NCBI GenBank assembly: GCA_030704615.1
Contig: CM060731.1
Location: 22,258,001 to 22,322,000 of the forward strand
Direction of reading: 5' to 3'
Length of the DNA stretch: 64,000 nucleotides
From: Takakia lepidozioides
Lineage: Eukaryota > Streptophyta > Takakiopsida > Takakiales > Takakiaceae
Part shown: piece by piece, positions 1-12,054 of the stretch
Position numbering within the stretch: the first letter of the stretch is position 1
Layout of the letters: each line of letters starts with the position of its first letter
The notes under the pieces: generated by a model
Database searches by the model: none
Told to the model about the DNA's origin: nothing
What the model saw: the letters and a program-made list of their open reading frames with translations, nothing else
Made by a program: the position numbers and the translations under genes

Positions 1-1069
1 TGGCAGACTAGAGTGCGGAGGTTTTCCATCACTGCAGCCTTCTCTGCAAGCTGTGGCTGCAGCTACACAAACTTCACGAATAGAGAGGCAATGGCTAAAA
101 AAAAAGATTCAGCCTGAAACCCTCCAGGCCCCCATGGCACGGGCGGGGATTGAACCCAAAATTTTTGCCCACCGCAGCCGCAAACAAACCACCCCCCTCC
201 CCACCCACCCCCCCGGGCACCCCCCACCTCCATCCTGCCCCATCCCTGTCAGTACCTCGTCTTTCTCTCTCTCTCTAAACTGTTCTCATGCACCAAGTAC
301 ACCCGTCCCTTCCTGCACATGCACAATGCAATTGCCGAATGCCATGTGTGGCTAGAAGACTGATACTGGCTGCAAATGTATTGCAGCCCACTATTCTGTG
401 ACTTCTCCACCTCCAATTTCTACACTTTCAGGCGCAATAACAATCCTGCGAGACCGCGGGTCTTTTGGCAAGACAACCTTCCATCCCGGCAGGTTATTGT
501 CATCAAGGAAAAACACCTGCTCTACCTGTGAGGGACAAATGAATGGCTGATCACTATGAACTATGATGGTAGCAATGTGAACAGGGTAAGTCTAATGTCC
601 ATTGATAGGTGTTAAGAGAGTTATATTGTCAAGTACTTAAGTATCGTCCAATGGTGGAGGTGACTAGTCCAAGACAGTGCCTGAAAGGCCTCCATCATCA
701 ACATCACTAACGAGAAAGCGGTTACCTAAACAATTCAACTACCGATTGCTGCAAAAATTCAACTTTCCAGGCACAACTTTCCAGGCATACCTAGCAATGT
801 ACACAATCTGGCCTAGTGGCCCTTTATGTTAAAAGTCTGGACCAACAAAAGGTAGCAATCAATCATCTACTTTTGAATGGTATAAAAATGACAGTCAGTG
901 ATAGTTACATCATGTGTAGCATAAACCCTATCAGAACACCAACACATTCCTATTACCCTCATCATCAATGAGGGACAGATATTGAATGACTAAAGGACCT
1001 ACTGCACATGTAAAACCAAATGTACTGGTGACAGAGATAGGCAAAGCTACCTTACTCTCTCTGTATTTC
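1..1069. other. Intergenic, no gene recognised
   Basis: I see no coding region with family similarity or plausible exon structure here. There is a C-rich stretch around 180-240 and otherwise unremarkable sequence. The NAD synthetase gene on the minus strand ends just to the right, so part of this may be its 3' flank. Confidence 0.5.
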
Positions 1070-1134
1070 CCGCTCAAACTGGGCACGGGGTCAATGGCCA
1101 CAAGGCTACGGCAAACAACGTCTTATGAGTACAA
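1070..1134 (+). mobile_element. LINE 3'-end fragment (about 65 bp)
   Basis: This short piece matches the last part of the LINE family seen at 26.5, 30.5 and 36.6 kb. It carries the phrase for GVNGHKATANNVL and ends in TATGAGTACAA. It is flanked by similar CTGTATTTCC and CTGTATTCC sequences and preceded by a CTCTCTCT run, as expected of a severely 5'-truncated insertion at a CT-rich target. Confidence 0.7.
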
Positions 1135-1216
1135 TCTGTATTCCTGTGAAATATGCAGATATGGCCATTGCCATTGCCATTGCCTAGGGAAGCACCAGCT
1201 TTCGCCTCTGCAAACG

Positions 1217-4200
1217 TCATGAACTGTCTTGGTTCTGCGCTGTTGTGGCCGTGGCCGTTGGAGGTACCACCTTCCACTGCTGCAGACTTGATGGACATCT
1301 CAGTTCAGCAGATGGTTTTGGCCAACTGGCTTCATATTTTTGCACCAGTTGGTCAATGCGACGAAATTGCCATGGCCACCGTGACCGGTACAAAAATTGT
1401 CTGAGGTCAAAGCGGTTGTCCTCAGTTGAATAATTCTGGTGGTTCAAAGTATCCAAAGTCAGTACGAGGGTTACCGCAAAAATCAAATCACTCCCTAGCG
1501 GGCCTGGGAAGCGCACAAGGTTTCAGCCTACTAAAACTCAGGAGAAGATGCTTTATTAGGTGAACATACCTCAGCATGGTACGAAGGTGTTAGAGTGGTC
1601 ATTTTGTGTCGATTAATGGAGTAATACTTGAAAAAGTCTTTCACTTTCATCGCCACTTCTCCCGGTCTAAGACATCCATGCCAGCTTGCGCAAAGTTTCT
1701 GTTGAAATCCTCACCCAGAGAGTTGCCCGCAGGAGAGGTTACATTACAAAATGGCACTGACAGGACAACATGAAAACAACTGGATGCTAACAAGTATAGC
1801 AGCTATATTACCTTCAAACTCTTAAGAGAAACCTACAGCACTGAATATATCTACTTCAGTATTACATTGCTCCACATGCACAAAGCAACAGAGATAAGGG
1901 GGCTATTCAAGAACCTCGAACATAGAGACGGGACCACACATTTTCATCTTCCTCAATCGCCCATAGATGCCAAGCTCCTCGTATGTCATGCCCATGTCAA
2001 TTTCATCAGTCTGTGAAAGCAAGTTACAAGATTGATGAGAAAGTCTACAATTTTGCAACATGGTTGATCAAGGTCATAAGTATATACACAATTCCGAACA
2101 CCACATTTACTGAACAAACTCCAGACAATATCTGCAGTCGTTACCCAAATCGACAATCAGCATCCTTAATGCTGTTCCAATGCTGGTTCAATTGATGGAA
2201 TTAGTGCTTGAAGGATCCTTTCTCTCATCAGCTTGCTAACACCAGCTGCCTGTGACTACGTTAAGACTCATAGCCAAAGCATTGTACTTCAGCCAATTGG
2301 CTAAAAAAAGGGTGTACCTGTGTATAGTCCTCAGTGATTGGCTCCAGCTCTGCTGTTGGCGGCGCAACTTCAACTTCTGCTAATGTTTTGAACCCAAGGT
2401 TGTGAGCACCCCACCGTAAGAATGCTCGAATGTCTTGTTTACTAAACCCTCCGATTGGATTTATGTCAGATGAACTGCAGTCATACTGCACGACCAAATC
2501 TTAAAACTCAGTGATGTACAATGTTGATATCTATAACATTTCTTTGAGATGGACAAGATTAACTAGTTGGCAGAGGTTTGAACTGACAATTTGCAAAGTT
2601 TGTCTTCAGATGTGGCCATAAAGCCAATACTCAAGAGATAATGAAACTCTGAAACTGAAACCGTGGCCTAGATGATGAGATCATGACCTTGGTGAAATAG
2701 CCCCGAAGACCTTCATCAACATTTGCACTTCCGAGCACAAAGGCCTACTCCACACCCATGGCATTAGAGTAGCCAGCATGTAAGCAAAAACCATGCGTAT
2801 TTGTGCTTGTATGTTCTGCAAAGCAAGATTCTCTGTTTGCGTTCCTCCACGCACCTGATTTTTAGTTCAGTGTCATCCATGTCAGAGCTGCAATTCTGAA
2901 ATGTGACGCACATCAAAGTAGCAAGATAGTCGACTTTGCTTATTCAATCAAAACTTGAGATGGAGCAGATAATTTTTAAGAAGCCATTGCTGTGTCTAGA
3001 GAGTACATGTATATTCTAGTTGCAATAGCTACACATCCGATGTCAGAGGAGAGCAACCTGATAAGAAACATAAAAATCAAGAAACACTCAATGGAAGTAA
3101 TCGAGGGTACAGGGAAACTATTACACTGCATCTGAAAGGGCCTGTAATGATTTGAGCCCGAATTAAGACGGGGATATTACTTCTGAATACTCAGGCGAGG
3201 AGTCGGCAAGTATCATACCTTGTAATTCAGTTTCTTGCCCGGAAATATACTTTCAAATAGTGATACCAAGGCTTTAACAACAACATCAATATTGACGTTA
3301 AGATGTTTGGCGCCAATCTCTGCTGCCAATTGCTTAGCCCGGTCTCGAGTGCCTTCCGAGCTGTACTCAATAAGAAAAGTGAATGATCTCTGCTGTAAGC
3401 TAATATGGACACAGAAGATATCCCAACTTAAAATTCCTTGAACTTCCTCCACACTTCAGTTAAATAATCAAAGAAAACAAGAATTAAAAGAAGGCATTCA
3501 TATTCCCACAAAAAAATCAAGGTTGATTATACAGACCTATTCTCAGTGCCCATATACACTGTTAGTAGAAGTCTTTGGGCAAGTTCTTCAGCAGTTTCTG
3601 GAATTTCATCCATCTGATAATTGCCAATGCGAATGGCATCTGCAAGAACCTGCTTGTCACCCTCCTTCACCGCTGCATCCAAGTCCCAAAAGAATATTGT
3701 GAGATTCATATGAAGTACTTTATCAGATATCTCCAACTGAAATCAATATGCCCACATTCTGTCACGACATTGCCGCAAGAGTGTACAGTCAGTAGATATG
3801 AACCTTTGATAACAAGCTGGCACATACAGCCAACAATGGCAGCTACTGAGGAGCTGTCCGCACCCCCAGAAAGTGGCAACAAGAATCCTGTAGCGCTGCT
3901 ACGACGTAGGTAATCCCAGAGCCAGCAAGCCGGACCAAGAGCCATCTCTTCCTCTTGGTCATGATACCGCACCTGCCACAGCATCCACAACCTAATAGTG
4001 TAGCCCTGCTTTGAAAATTTGGGCATCAACGGCTCAAAGATGAATCTGGCAAAGAAATTGTGGATAGTTATAACAGAGGGAGATGAAATCATACTGGTAT
4101 GGGATTGTCGTGGATGTGGTTGACGATGTCTATGGATCGTGAGAGTTTGAACTTCACTGGAACTGATGGAATGCGGGGCTCTTGACTGGCTTGTTCTCTG

Positions 4201-6048
4201 AGACTGCTTATTGAAGCCCTGTAATCTGCAACCTTCAATCCCAATGGGCTGTCAGAGCCATGAGGACATTCCTCTGGTCTTCTGTACAGTCAAATCAAGA
4301 GCAGATACTGGTAGCATTGTGTTCCATTCTGTGATTAGGAAGCTTATGAAGATGAAATTAGCTTCTTTCAACAGGAGTGCTCTTTGTAAGTAAGACTTTG
4401 AGGACTCCAGAAACCTGGCATTTTACATTGAACTTGGGAATTCAATGGAAAATAAAGCTGAATTTGCCAGTAAAGTACTTACAGAGGTCAAGTCCACGAC
4501 TGCTACCACAACTTCAACGTCCATCATGGAGAACTGTGAGCCTTGTGCAACAACATCTCCATTCACCACTACGCAGGCACATCCATCTGCAAGCATCATT
4601 CCATCCATTAATTTATCAACCCTAATTTAAGCTACGCAGCATCTGTGGTGCACAATAAGCTAAAGAGAGTCAACTCACATATTCGAGGAATATGTAGAAA
4701 CCAGGGAGCAAAGAGATAGAATAAGCATATGGGAACTCCAAAACAACAACTCAGACATAGAAGAAGCCAGAAGGTTAATTGAAAAGCACATGAGCTTTAC
4801 ACGCTAGGAGCAGGCAAAGAAAGTGCCATAGTAAAGACGACCTCTATCGCAGCCCTGCTGATTAGCATAAAGGTACACACCACCAGCTTTGCGAGTTGCA
4901 CTTTGCATCAACTCCAGCCTTGTGTGGAGCTTCCGCAGCTGGTGGTGGCTACCGCTTCCATTTGCAATGATCTCAACTCCATTCAAATACAAGCCCACGT
5001 GGGGCGCTAACGGTGTAAAAAGCTCCTCGCAGGTCTCAGAGGCCACATTCCTGTTGTGCGTTTAGCCATGCTTAATCAAAGAAAATGGGTTAAGACCAAC
5101 GTGCCGTCTGTCACCCTGCCACCCCTTCCCGCCCCCCAAGAAAAGAGGAAGTTAGGGGTGTAACTTACGTGTCCTCGAAGGCAAGGTATCCATCACCAAA
5201 AGGAACGGTTGCTTGTCCATTAATTTCCTTGATGCACTCTGGGGTCTCAAGCTGTCGGAGACGTTTCCAGGCAGAAAACCATCGAAGCTCGCGGTAATTT
5301 CCATCATTGGCTAGGTGAAGTTTAGGTCGAATGAGCAGAATTTGACTATTGAGACAGTAAACTCTGCAATTATACCGAACTCCACGTTGTTCCACTGGTA
5401 AGCCGATGTCGCAGACCATTCCATTGGTGAGGTCCGAAGCTAAGATTTCTGCCAGGCACTCCCATCTAGCAGTGCCATTGTTTTAGATGTAAGCTGCGAG
5501 TTCCATCGTGACTACATAGAATGAAGTGCACTGTACTCTCAAAGATGTCCAACTGGTGGATGATTACTCCAAACATACAACAGGCTATTGCCTAATGACG
5601 TGAATTCTCATGCTTATCCAAGACACACCCCTGTTTTTCATGAAAATCACTAACAACAATCTCATGGACATCGGAAATTGAACATGTGATGAATCCGACG
5701 TGACTGTGGTCTAGCATACTCTACCGAGTCGCACATGATCAGCACATAGGCCTTGGAGAAGACACATATATAGGTCGGCGATTAATCCTTTCAGGTTAGT
5801 ATTACAAAGAAAAAACGACAATGCATGAAGGACGGGTTGGAAAGATCATCGTACGAGTGCATCAGAGTGTCAGACTCCAGAAAATGATCTTCACAGCCAT
5901 ATCCTGTGAGCTCAGGTCCAACACGAAACACAGCTCCAGCTTCACGAGCCTCACGTAGGGATTGCATAGTGCGTAACAGATTTCCTTCGAAATCCATGGC
6001 CCACTGATTCAGATTGCATGTCGCTACAGTTATCACCTTCCGACCCAT
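1217..6048 (-). CDS. NADS: Glutamine-dependent NAD+ synthetase (frame-disrupted by a 10-nt deletion)
   Basis: The product would amidate nicotinic acid adenine dinucleotide to NAD+ with glutamine as nitrogen donor, the last step of cytosolic NAD synthesis. Thirteen exons can be placed: 5855-6048, 5169-5465, 4827-5050, 4483-4586, 4095-4232, 3804-3972, 3537-3672, 3219-3360, 2688-2854, 2318-2485, 1915-2010, 1570-1698 and 1217-1435. The N-terminal nitrilase-type glutaminase domain starts [20 protein letters not shown] and keeps its nucleophile context (ETCEELF). The synthetase half keeps the ATP-binding SGGADSSS loop, and the C-terminus has [12 protein letters not shown]. All intron phases agree except at exon 9, which is 167 nt where the family pattern predicts 177. 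Adding 10 nt would give about 730 residues, close to plant NADS. Exon 1 also lacks two residues (GPEL-TGYG), and intron 3 appears to use a GC donor. Either this copy is a young pseudogene or the assembly has an error; the family identity is certain. Confidence 0.9.
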
Positions 6049-6946
6049 GATTACTTACAACGCTTGAAATATCAATTCCACATCTCCGACGTCGTTCATT
6101 TACAGCATCATCGATCAGGCTCGTTCATGTGGGCCAAAATTAGAAAATATAAGTGGCTGCAGTCTGCAGTTAGAGATTATTTTAGCTTAGAAGCAATTAT
6201 AGTGAATGTAGGCCTTTTGTAGCTACGAGCAAGTACCAGTGAAACCAAGATTCTGCAACGGAGATTGTGTTGTCCAAGCCAACTTGCAGCATCAACACTA
6301 CACAATATACAAAGATTAGGTTGCATTCAGTGCTGCTTACAAGTAGAACCCGAAGATCTACAAATGCAGAGCAAACTCTGATATCACTTTCCAGGGCACG
6401 GTGCCATGGAACCCGTAATTCCCTCCTTTTGCCGTGCTTCCCCTCCTCTCAATTTAGGATTTAATTCATCTCCGCATTCATGAACAAGATCGGATGAGAA
6501 GTGCTTGTAAGTCTTGCGAAAGTGCCTTGAAGTACAATCACAAAAAACAGCAAGTATGAATGGGGTGGCGTAGGAGTCCTTATACTTATTTCGTGCACGT
6601 GACCTCGGAGACGGCACCAGCTGTGTGGACGCGCAGACTGCGTTCGTAGGGGAAGTGGGACGACAAAGAATCTCGAGGAGTTTCCCTCTTCACACCAACA
6701 AGCGTTCAAGTACTTCTTCGGATTTAAACCCCGCAGTCTACAGATCAAGCAGACTGTATATATAAACATGAGGAACTAGTGGCTCTCTGTTAACCTGTTA
6801 GATCCACATCTTGGTTTCCCCTTGGTTTGATGCTTGAGGGATGCTTGACATATGTGCTCTTTCCAATGTCTTAACATGCATTGCTGATTTTGTGGACCTT
6901 GGCAGGAGGAGAAGCATATGCTTCCTGTCACCTTCAATACCCTTAT
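6049..6946. other. Upstream flank of the NAD synthetase gene
   Basis: This should hold the promoter and 5' UTR of the minus-strand NAD synthetase gene. No second gene or clear repeat is recognised. Confidence 0.35.
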
Positions 6947-7072
6947 GTACTAGAGAACGGGCCGTGTTTGGCCGATTCTGCCTTGTAAGCGGCCTTTGGG
7001 CGAGCCCGTCAGGGCGAGCCCTATGGCCACGCACAGGGCAGAATCGGTCAAACACGGCCCGTTCTCTAGTAC
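6947..7072. repeat. Inverted repeat (about 36-bp arms, 54-bp loop)
   Basis: The left arm begins GTACTAGAGAACGGGCCGTG and the right arm (about 7036-7072) is its reverse complement with about one mismatch. The arms enclose a GC-rich centre. The outer ends form the palindromic GTAC...GTAC. No convincing target-site duplication is visible. It could be a small foldback/MITE element or a transcribed hairpin. Confidence 0.75.
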
Positions 7073-7239
7073 GTTAAAAGCAGGTGTGGCAGATTCTGCC
7101 ACTTTTTCGAGAAGGTGGACAATCGTGAGCTCACCGGTAGCCGACGTTGACACTAGCGAAATTTGTAACAGGAGTTTCTTGTGTATGTATTTCTTAGTTT
7201 CTCAGGATTGTTTGCAAATTTGGCTTGTTTTCAAGCCCT

Positions 7240-8335
7240 ACATCACCTAGTCTACCGACACCTTGCCGAGCCACCCCATCTCCCGCCACGTGCCGATGCC
7301 CCCACCGTCGATCCCCACCTCTTCGAAACGCCCGATCCCCCCTACATCGATCCCCGCTAGCAGGGACTGCTTCCCCGATCACTCCCACATGGCGCTCCCC
7401 ACTCCGTCGATCCCCCCTACGTGCCAACATTCACCGAGACCTGATCGCCGAGACCGTATGTGGCGGCCCCCGGCCGTCGATCTCCCCTCCCATCTACGGG
7501 TTGATCCCCTGCGCCTCCGCTCCCCCCTACGTCGATCCCCCCTCCCATACAGGGACTGATCCCCCAGCCCAGGGGATTCCACCACGTGCTCCCTGCGCCG
7601 TCCACATCCCCTCCGTTGATACTCCCTGCAATGGGGATGGATGAGGGTAGGAGGAACGGCAGATGACACCAAAGGGCCACGTGGCGGTCACCTCACCGTT
7701 GATCCCCCACTCCCATCAACGGCGCGATGCCCCTCCCTCCGCTCCACCTTCAATCCGCCGCAACGTGGTGGTCCCTCGAACCCTCTATCCCCTGCACATC
7801 CATTGAACCTTAATAAAATGGGTGATGTGGGTCATCCCCCTCCATCCTCCTGCGCAGGGGATGGATGATAGTCCGATGAAGGGCGGATGACACTGCAGGG
7901 CCACGTGGCGATCTCCTCACCGTCGATCCCCACTCCCATCAATTGCGCGATCCCCGTGCCTCCGATCCCCCCTCAGTTGACCCCCTCCAATTCGGGGAGT
8001 GATCCTCCTCCCGTCATCTGCCGCCACATGGTGGACCCACCAACCGTCAATCCCCTGCACATCCATCAAACCTTTACAAAATGGATGACGTGGATCATCC
8101 GCCCCTCATCCCTTGTCATCCTCCCGCGCCGGGGATAGATAACGGTCCAATGAAGGGCAGATGACACTGCAAGACCACGTGGCGGTCCTCTCGCCGTCGA
8201 GCCCCCCACCCCTTCCCATGAACGGCGCGATCCCCTGCGCGTTCCCCCTCGATTGATCCCCTCCAATTCAGGGATTGATCCCCCTCCCATCATTTGGCCG
8301 CCGCCATGTGGTGGTCCCCTCCCTATCCACAAAAG
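7240..8335. repeat. C-rich degenerate tandem repeat block
   Basis: The block is built from variants of GATCCCCCCTCC and CCGTCGATCCCC. A longer unit recurs three times, beginning near 7661, 7885 and 8158, each containing GATGACAC...CCACGTGGCG. Unit spacing is about 225-275 bp. Two units share an AAAATGG-TGACGT-GATCATCC-like stretch near 7815 and 8077. Long open frames through it look like by-products of skewed base composition. Each longer unit contains CACGTGG, a G-box-like core. Confidence 0.7.
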
Positions 8336-8517
8336 CTTTAAATGCGCTATACACCTCACCGCGCTTCGTTCTCTCGCATCTATTATTACCAATAAGCGAC
8401 AACTTGAATCTAATCCCTCTTCGATACCCTAGCCGGTACCTGGGTACCGCTACCCCCTGGTTATAGGGCCCACCCTCGAAAGGGGGCAGTAGCCGGGAGG
8501 CGAAGTGGCTCTTAATT

Positions 8518-9783
8518 ATGCCGGTCTCGGCCGGAGTCTTCTCTCTGTTTACAGGGGATTTGGAGACATTGGCAAACCTTGTTAGAACTAGAAAGATGGA
8601 GACCTTACTTGGCTCAATCTACAAGTTCCTTACTACTTTGGGGACTGAATCATCTGCAATGCAAGTGGGATTGGATTATCCTAAAACAGCCGACATTATT
8701 TTTTGCGAGCTTCCAGACGGATAGATTGTTGATCTTGTTGATCCAGCATTATGCTCCGACCTCAGTCATGCCCCTGTGTGGAATGAGTATTTGCAATTAA
8801 TTTGGGATTTTTTTATTTTGTTTCCTCTTCCTTCTAAGCTTAATCTTCTCATATGTACCTGCACAGGACGTAATTCTTTGACTCCCATTGTTTGGTGCTC
8901 AAAACTTGTACATATTGAAATCCAGTGACCAGGATGGGCTAAAGTAATTAAAAAAAATGCTTTATCCAAGAATCCGGATAATTTTTCTTGCTAATATGTT
9001 GCAACATTTTCTACCTGCATCTGAGATGACAATGTCACCAAATGGTGATCATTATAGAGAATGCAAGGAGAAATCCCCCGCATTCTACCAGACAATATTC
9101 ATGGAGCTATATTCTGCTAAGGGGGCCAAGGTTCTAGATTTGACTGCTTCGAGAGGTAATATTGCTTCATTCTTTATGCTTGCCTCTTTGTAATTATACT
9201 ATTAAGGAGGCCAAGGTTCTGCATATGTCTGTTTCAACAGGTAGTATATATTACTTCATTCCCTATGCTTGTCTCTTTTGTTGTTAGACTACTCTTAACG
9301 TGGAAACGGTTCATCTTACGATTGCTATATATTATTGGCCGTCTTCCTTGCTCTTGTAGGGAACTTGGTGAAAGCCGCAATTATATCCGGCAGACACATC
9401 ATTGGAATGGAGAAAAACTTTGAGATGTTCGATGACGTTTTGAGGCCTATGATGGACGACCTACTGGGCCACCCCCTAGAAAGTCTGTAGTGAAGTATGT
9501 GGACACATCAGATGGCAAGGGTGATGCGTGAGTGAGTCATCTCACTAACCTTCTATGAATTGGTCTGTTTATTGTTTCCCTTGATCTCTTTAATATGAGT
9601 GTGACCGTATGACCACATTTGTGTAGGCACGAGGCAAAGGAACGAAGGACCTTTGGGTACCTACGCTGCTGACATACCCCATGACCCCACAGCTGTTTTC
9701 GATCTCCCAATCTACGTAGAGGCTGAGGTCCAAAGACATGCATCATCAATACAAGACAATGAGTGGGATGACCAGATGATCTA
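8518..9783 (+). pseudogene. Relic of a DNA N6/N4-methylase-like gene
   Basis: The region 9085-9160 encodes FYQTIFMELYSAKGAKVLDL, resembling the S-adenosylmethionine-binding strand of N6_N4 methylases. After an apparent intron, about 9358-9460 encodes an ISGRHIIGMEKNFEMFDDVL segment, like the family's 'GRHCIGIE-D-EMF' region. A one-base shift separates this from GRPTGPPPRKSVVKYVDT, and a last exon near 9630-9783 encodes an acidic tail ending NEWDDQMI. Upstream (8518-8800) the frames are broken and I cannot find an intact DPPY catalytic motif. The frame breaks make it non-functional as it stands. Assignment to the methylase family is by pattern only and is moderately uncertain. Confidence 0.5.
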
Positions 9784-10930
9784 GACACAGAATGTGAATG
9801 GATGTTTGGGAATGATAGTTTTGTCTATGTCTTGGACAAGGCTACTGAGGCATGTGAACTGTCAGTAGTAATATGACGCTAGCCTGGTCGATGATCTATC
9901 AAAATGTGTAATAGATTTGAGATCTGAGGACACTACTCATAACAGATTTGTCAGATAGGGAAGGGGCTTAGTAGTACATGTCTTCCTGTCGGATGTTGTG
10001 TCTGAGCACAATGGCCTTGGTGGAACTGAATATAAGTGAAGCTTGATTGAGATGAACGTTCGAGGTTGGATTTTACATTCAAGGTGGCATTCATCATGGC
10101 TGATCAATCTAGTAATCCCTGAATATGATGTTGGCAATTTGGAGACCTCATATATTATCGCTTTGAACATTAACAATGATAGTGGACTGTCAAGAAGCAC
10201 GTTTGTTTTCTGTATTTGAAACATTCAATTTAGACATGCTTCCCCTAACAATGTAAATGCATACTCTATTCATTGTCATGATATAATTTTTGGATTTTGT
10301 CTCTTTTCATTCTTTTGTACAAGGCGTCGAGTTAACATTGCTTGCGTAGGTGTGCACTGATCTCAACCTAGAGCATCCGGTGGTCTGTCCTTTAATAAGA
10401 TTAGTCGGGTAAAAACCATCGCCTGAAGTTGGACAAAGGTAGATGCTATGATTTCAGGTTTAATGTTTTCTGGATTGAGGTTCGACCATGACCTATGGTG
10501 AACGAAGGTGTCCCTTTCTATGGGTAGTTGGGACATTCCAACATTCGGACCTAAGTTGAACGAAGGTGGCTGCTTCTCTCCTGATATAAGCACCTATTAC
10601 GTTTATGGAATGTGATCTTGCATTCAATTACAAACTGTAAAATGTGCTTTTTCTTGGGCAGGTTCGTTGGATAAATTCAAATGTTCTTGTCGACCTTTGC
10701 CACTGATGGAATTCATGTGTTGTTAATTGACAGAATATGAGCTCAAGGCAACATGGTTGTTGGCATTTTTGTCCCATAGTTTCTAAGCAAATAGGCCAAA
10801 ATCTGGAAAAAATCCCAAAATGCGCTGCTCATAAAGCACGGAGAGTAGTTAATCAGATTCGTGGTCGTTCATATGAACAAGCACTTACGATACCGGAATT
10901 CATGCCTTATCGAGCATGCTACTCAGAGTT
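9784..10930. other. Intergenic, nothing recognised
   Basis: I find no family-like coding sequence, tRNA or clear repeat here. A short GAACGAAGGTG motif recurs near 10500 and 10560. Confidence 0.4.
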
Positions 10931-10939
10931 TTTTTTTTA

Positions 10940-11185
10940 AATTCGGAAAATAGCACAAGTGGCTACAGAGTTTTGCAAAACTAAGGCATATATTCTGTTC
11001 ATCCATTCAAATTAGGACAGAATCATCCACATCCATAATTTCATCCATTCATATCATCCACATTTGGCGAATTCATCCATATATATATATATATTTTTGA
11101 GAAATTTGGCGATTTCATCCATGAAAAAACATGGAATTTCTACGGAATATTCTTTTCTATTTTTTGAGGTCGCCATTTGGCGAAA
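10940..11185 (+). repeat. Interspersed repeat, copy 1
   Basis: This stretch is clearly homologous to the reverse complement of 46420-46610. Shared blocks include ATATTCTGTTCATCCATT, ATCATCCACATTTGGCGAA and GGCGATTTCATCCATGAAAA. It contains an AT microsatellite near 11080. No coding capacity or terminal repeats are obvious, so the element type is unknown. Confidence 0.65.
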
Positions 11186-12054
11186 ATTAGTCAAAAAAAA
11201 AAAACGCTGGTCCCACTGATCCGACGATGACGACTCCCTTTTATAAGTGGGTTGACTATAATGGGTGACATACAACATCCATCCAGCTATGAAGCTTCCA
11301 ACCAACGCCCTTAGAGTCACTTTCCATGTCACTTTCACATTCGCTGATATCATTCAAGATGGCTTTGACGAAGGGTTCTTGTATCCATTGACTCTTTGGA
11401 TGGACCTTCGGGCCTCCATGCGCATCCCCTTTGCCGTGTGCACCCGCTGAACTATACCATAGCGAGAATGTGACGTGTAATTTGACCAAGACCTCTTGAT
11501 GAGTAAGCACACCGAAGCTACTTGTACATGACATCAGCGGCACCGAAGCGGATCTACATGGAAACTGGCCCTACCTCACTGAGGCACACCAAGTCCACGA
11601 TAGAGCGGCCGGGAATGTTGACTACATATTCTTGCACGCGTTCTTAAGAAGTATACCGCATATATATATCCTGATCATCGCACACATTTGGACTCATCTT
11701 GGTTTCCTGCAACCTAGTCCCATCACTGCACTGCTGCAACGCCGCTCTCAAGCTCTCTCTCCTCACACCGAACCCGAGCTCCGTGTGGATCTTCCCCAGT
11801 AATATAAGAGCTCTCTTGTTGGACCTACGCTTTCTCACTCTCACTCTCTTTGCGTACTGGTGCTACTTTGGCTGTTGTGGTTCTGCAGTCGCTGTACTTG
11901 GGCCTGAAACGAACGTAGAATTATACATCTCCCTTTACAAGTAAGTTTTTAATTCTCCCTAGCTTATATACACGAAACTTCGGTACAGATCACTGCCTCT
12001 CTCAGCAGTAGAGAGAGAACTATCCAGGCTGTGGGTACAGATCAAATTAGCATA
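11186..12054. other. Upstream flank of the lipase gene
   Basis: This region probably contains the promoter and an untranslated first exon of the downstream lipase gene. A GTAAGT donor-like site lies at about 11940, followed by a pyrimidine-rich stretch ending CAGCAG near 12007. An upstream exon adding N-terminal residues cannot be excluded. Confidence 0.35.

Noticed and set aside
7225-8392. Long overlapping open frames on both strands in the C-rich block
   Set aside because: They follow from tandem repetition of C-rich sequence; translations are low-complexity Pro/Arg/Ser or Gly/Arg without family similarity or splice structure.
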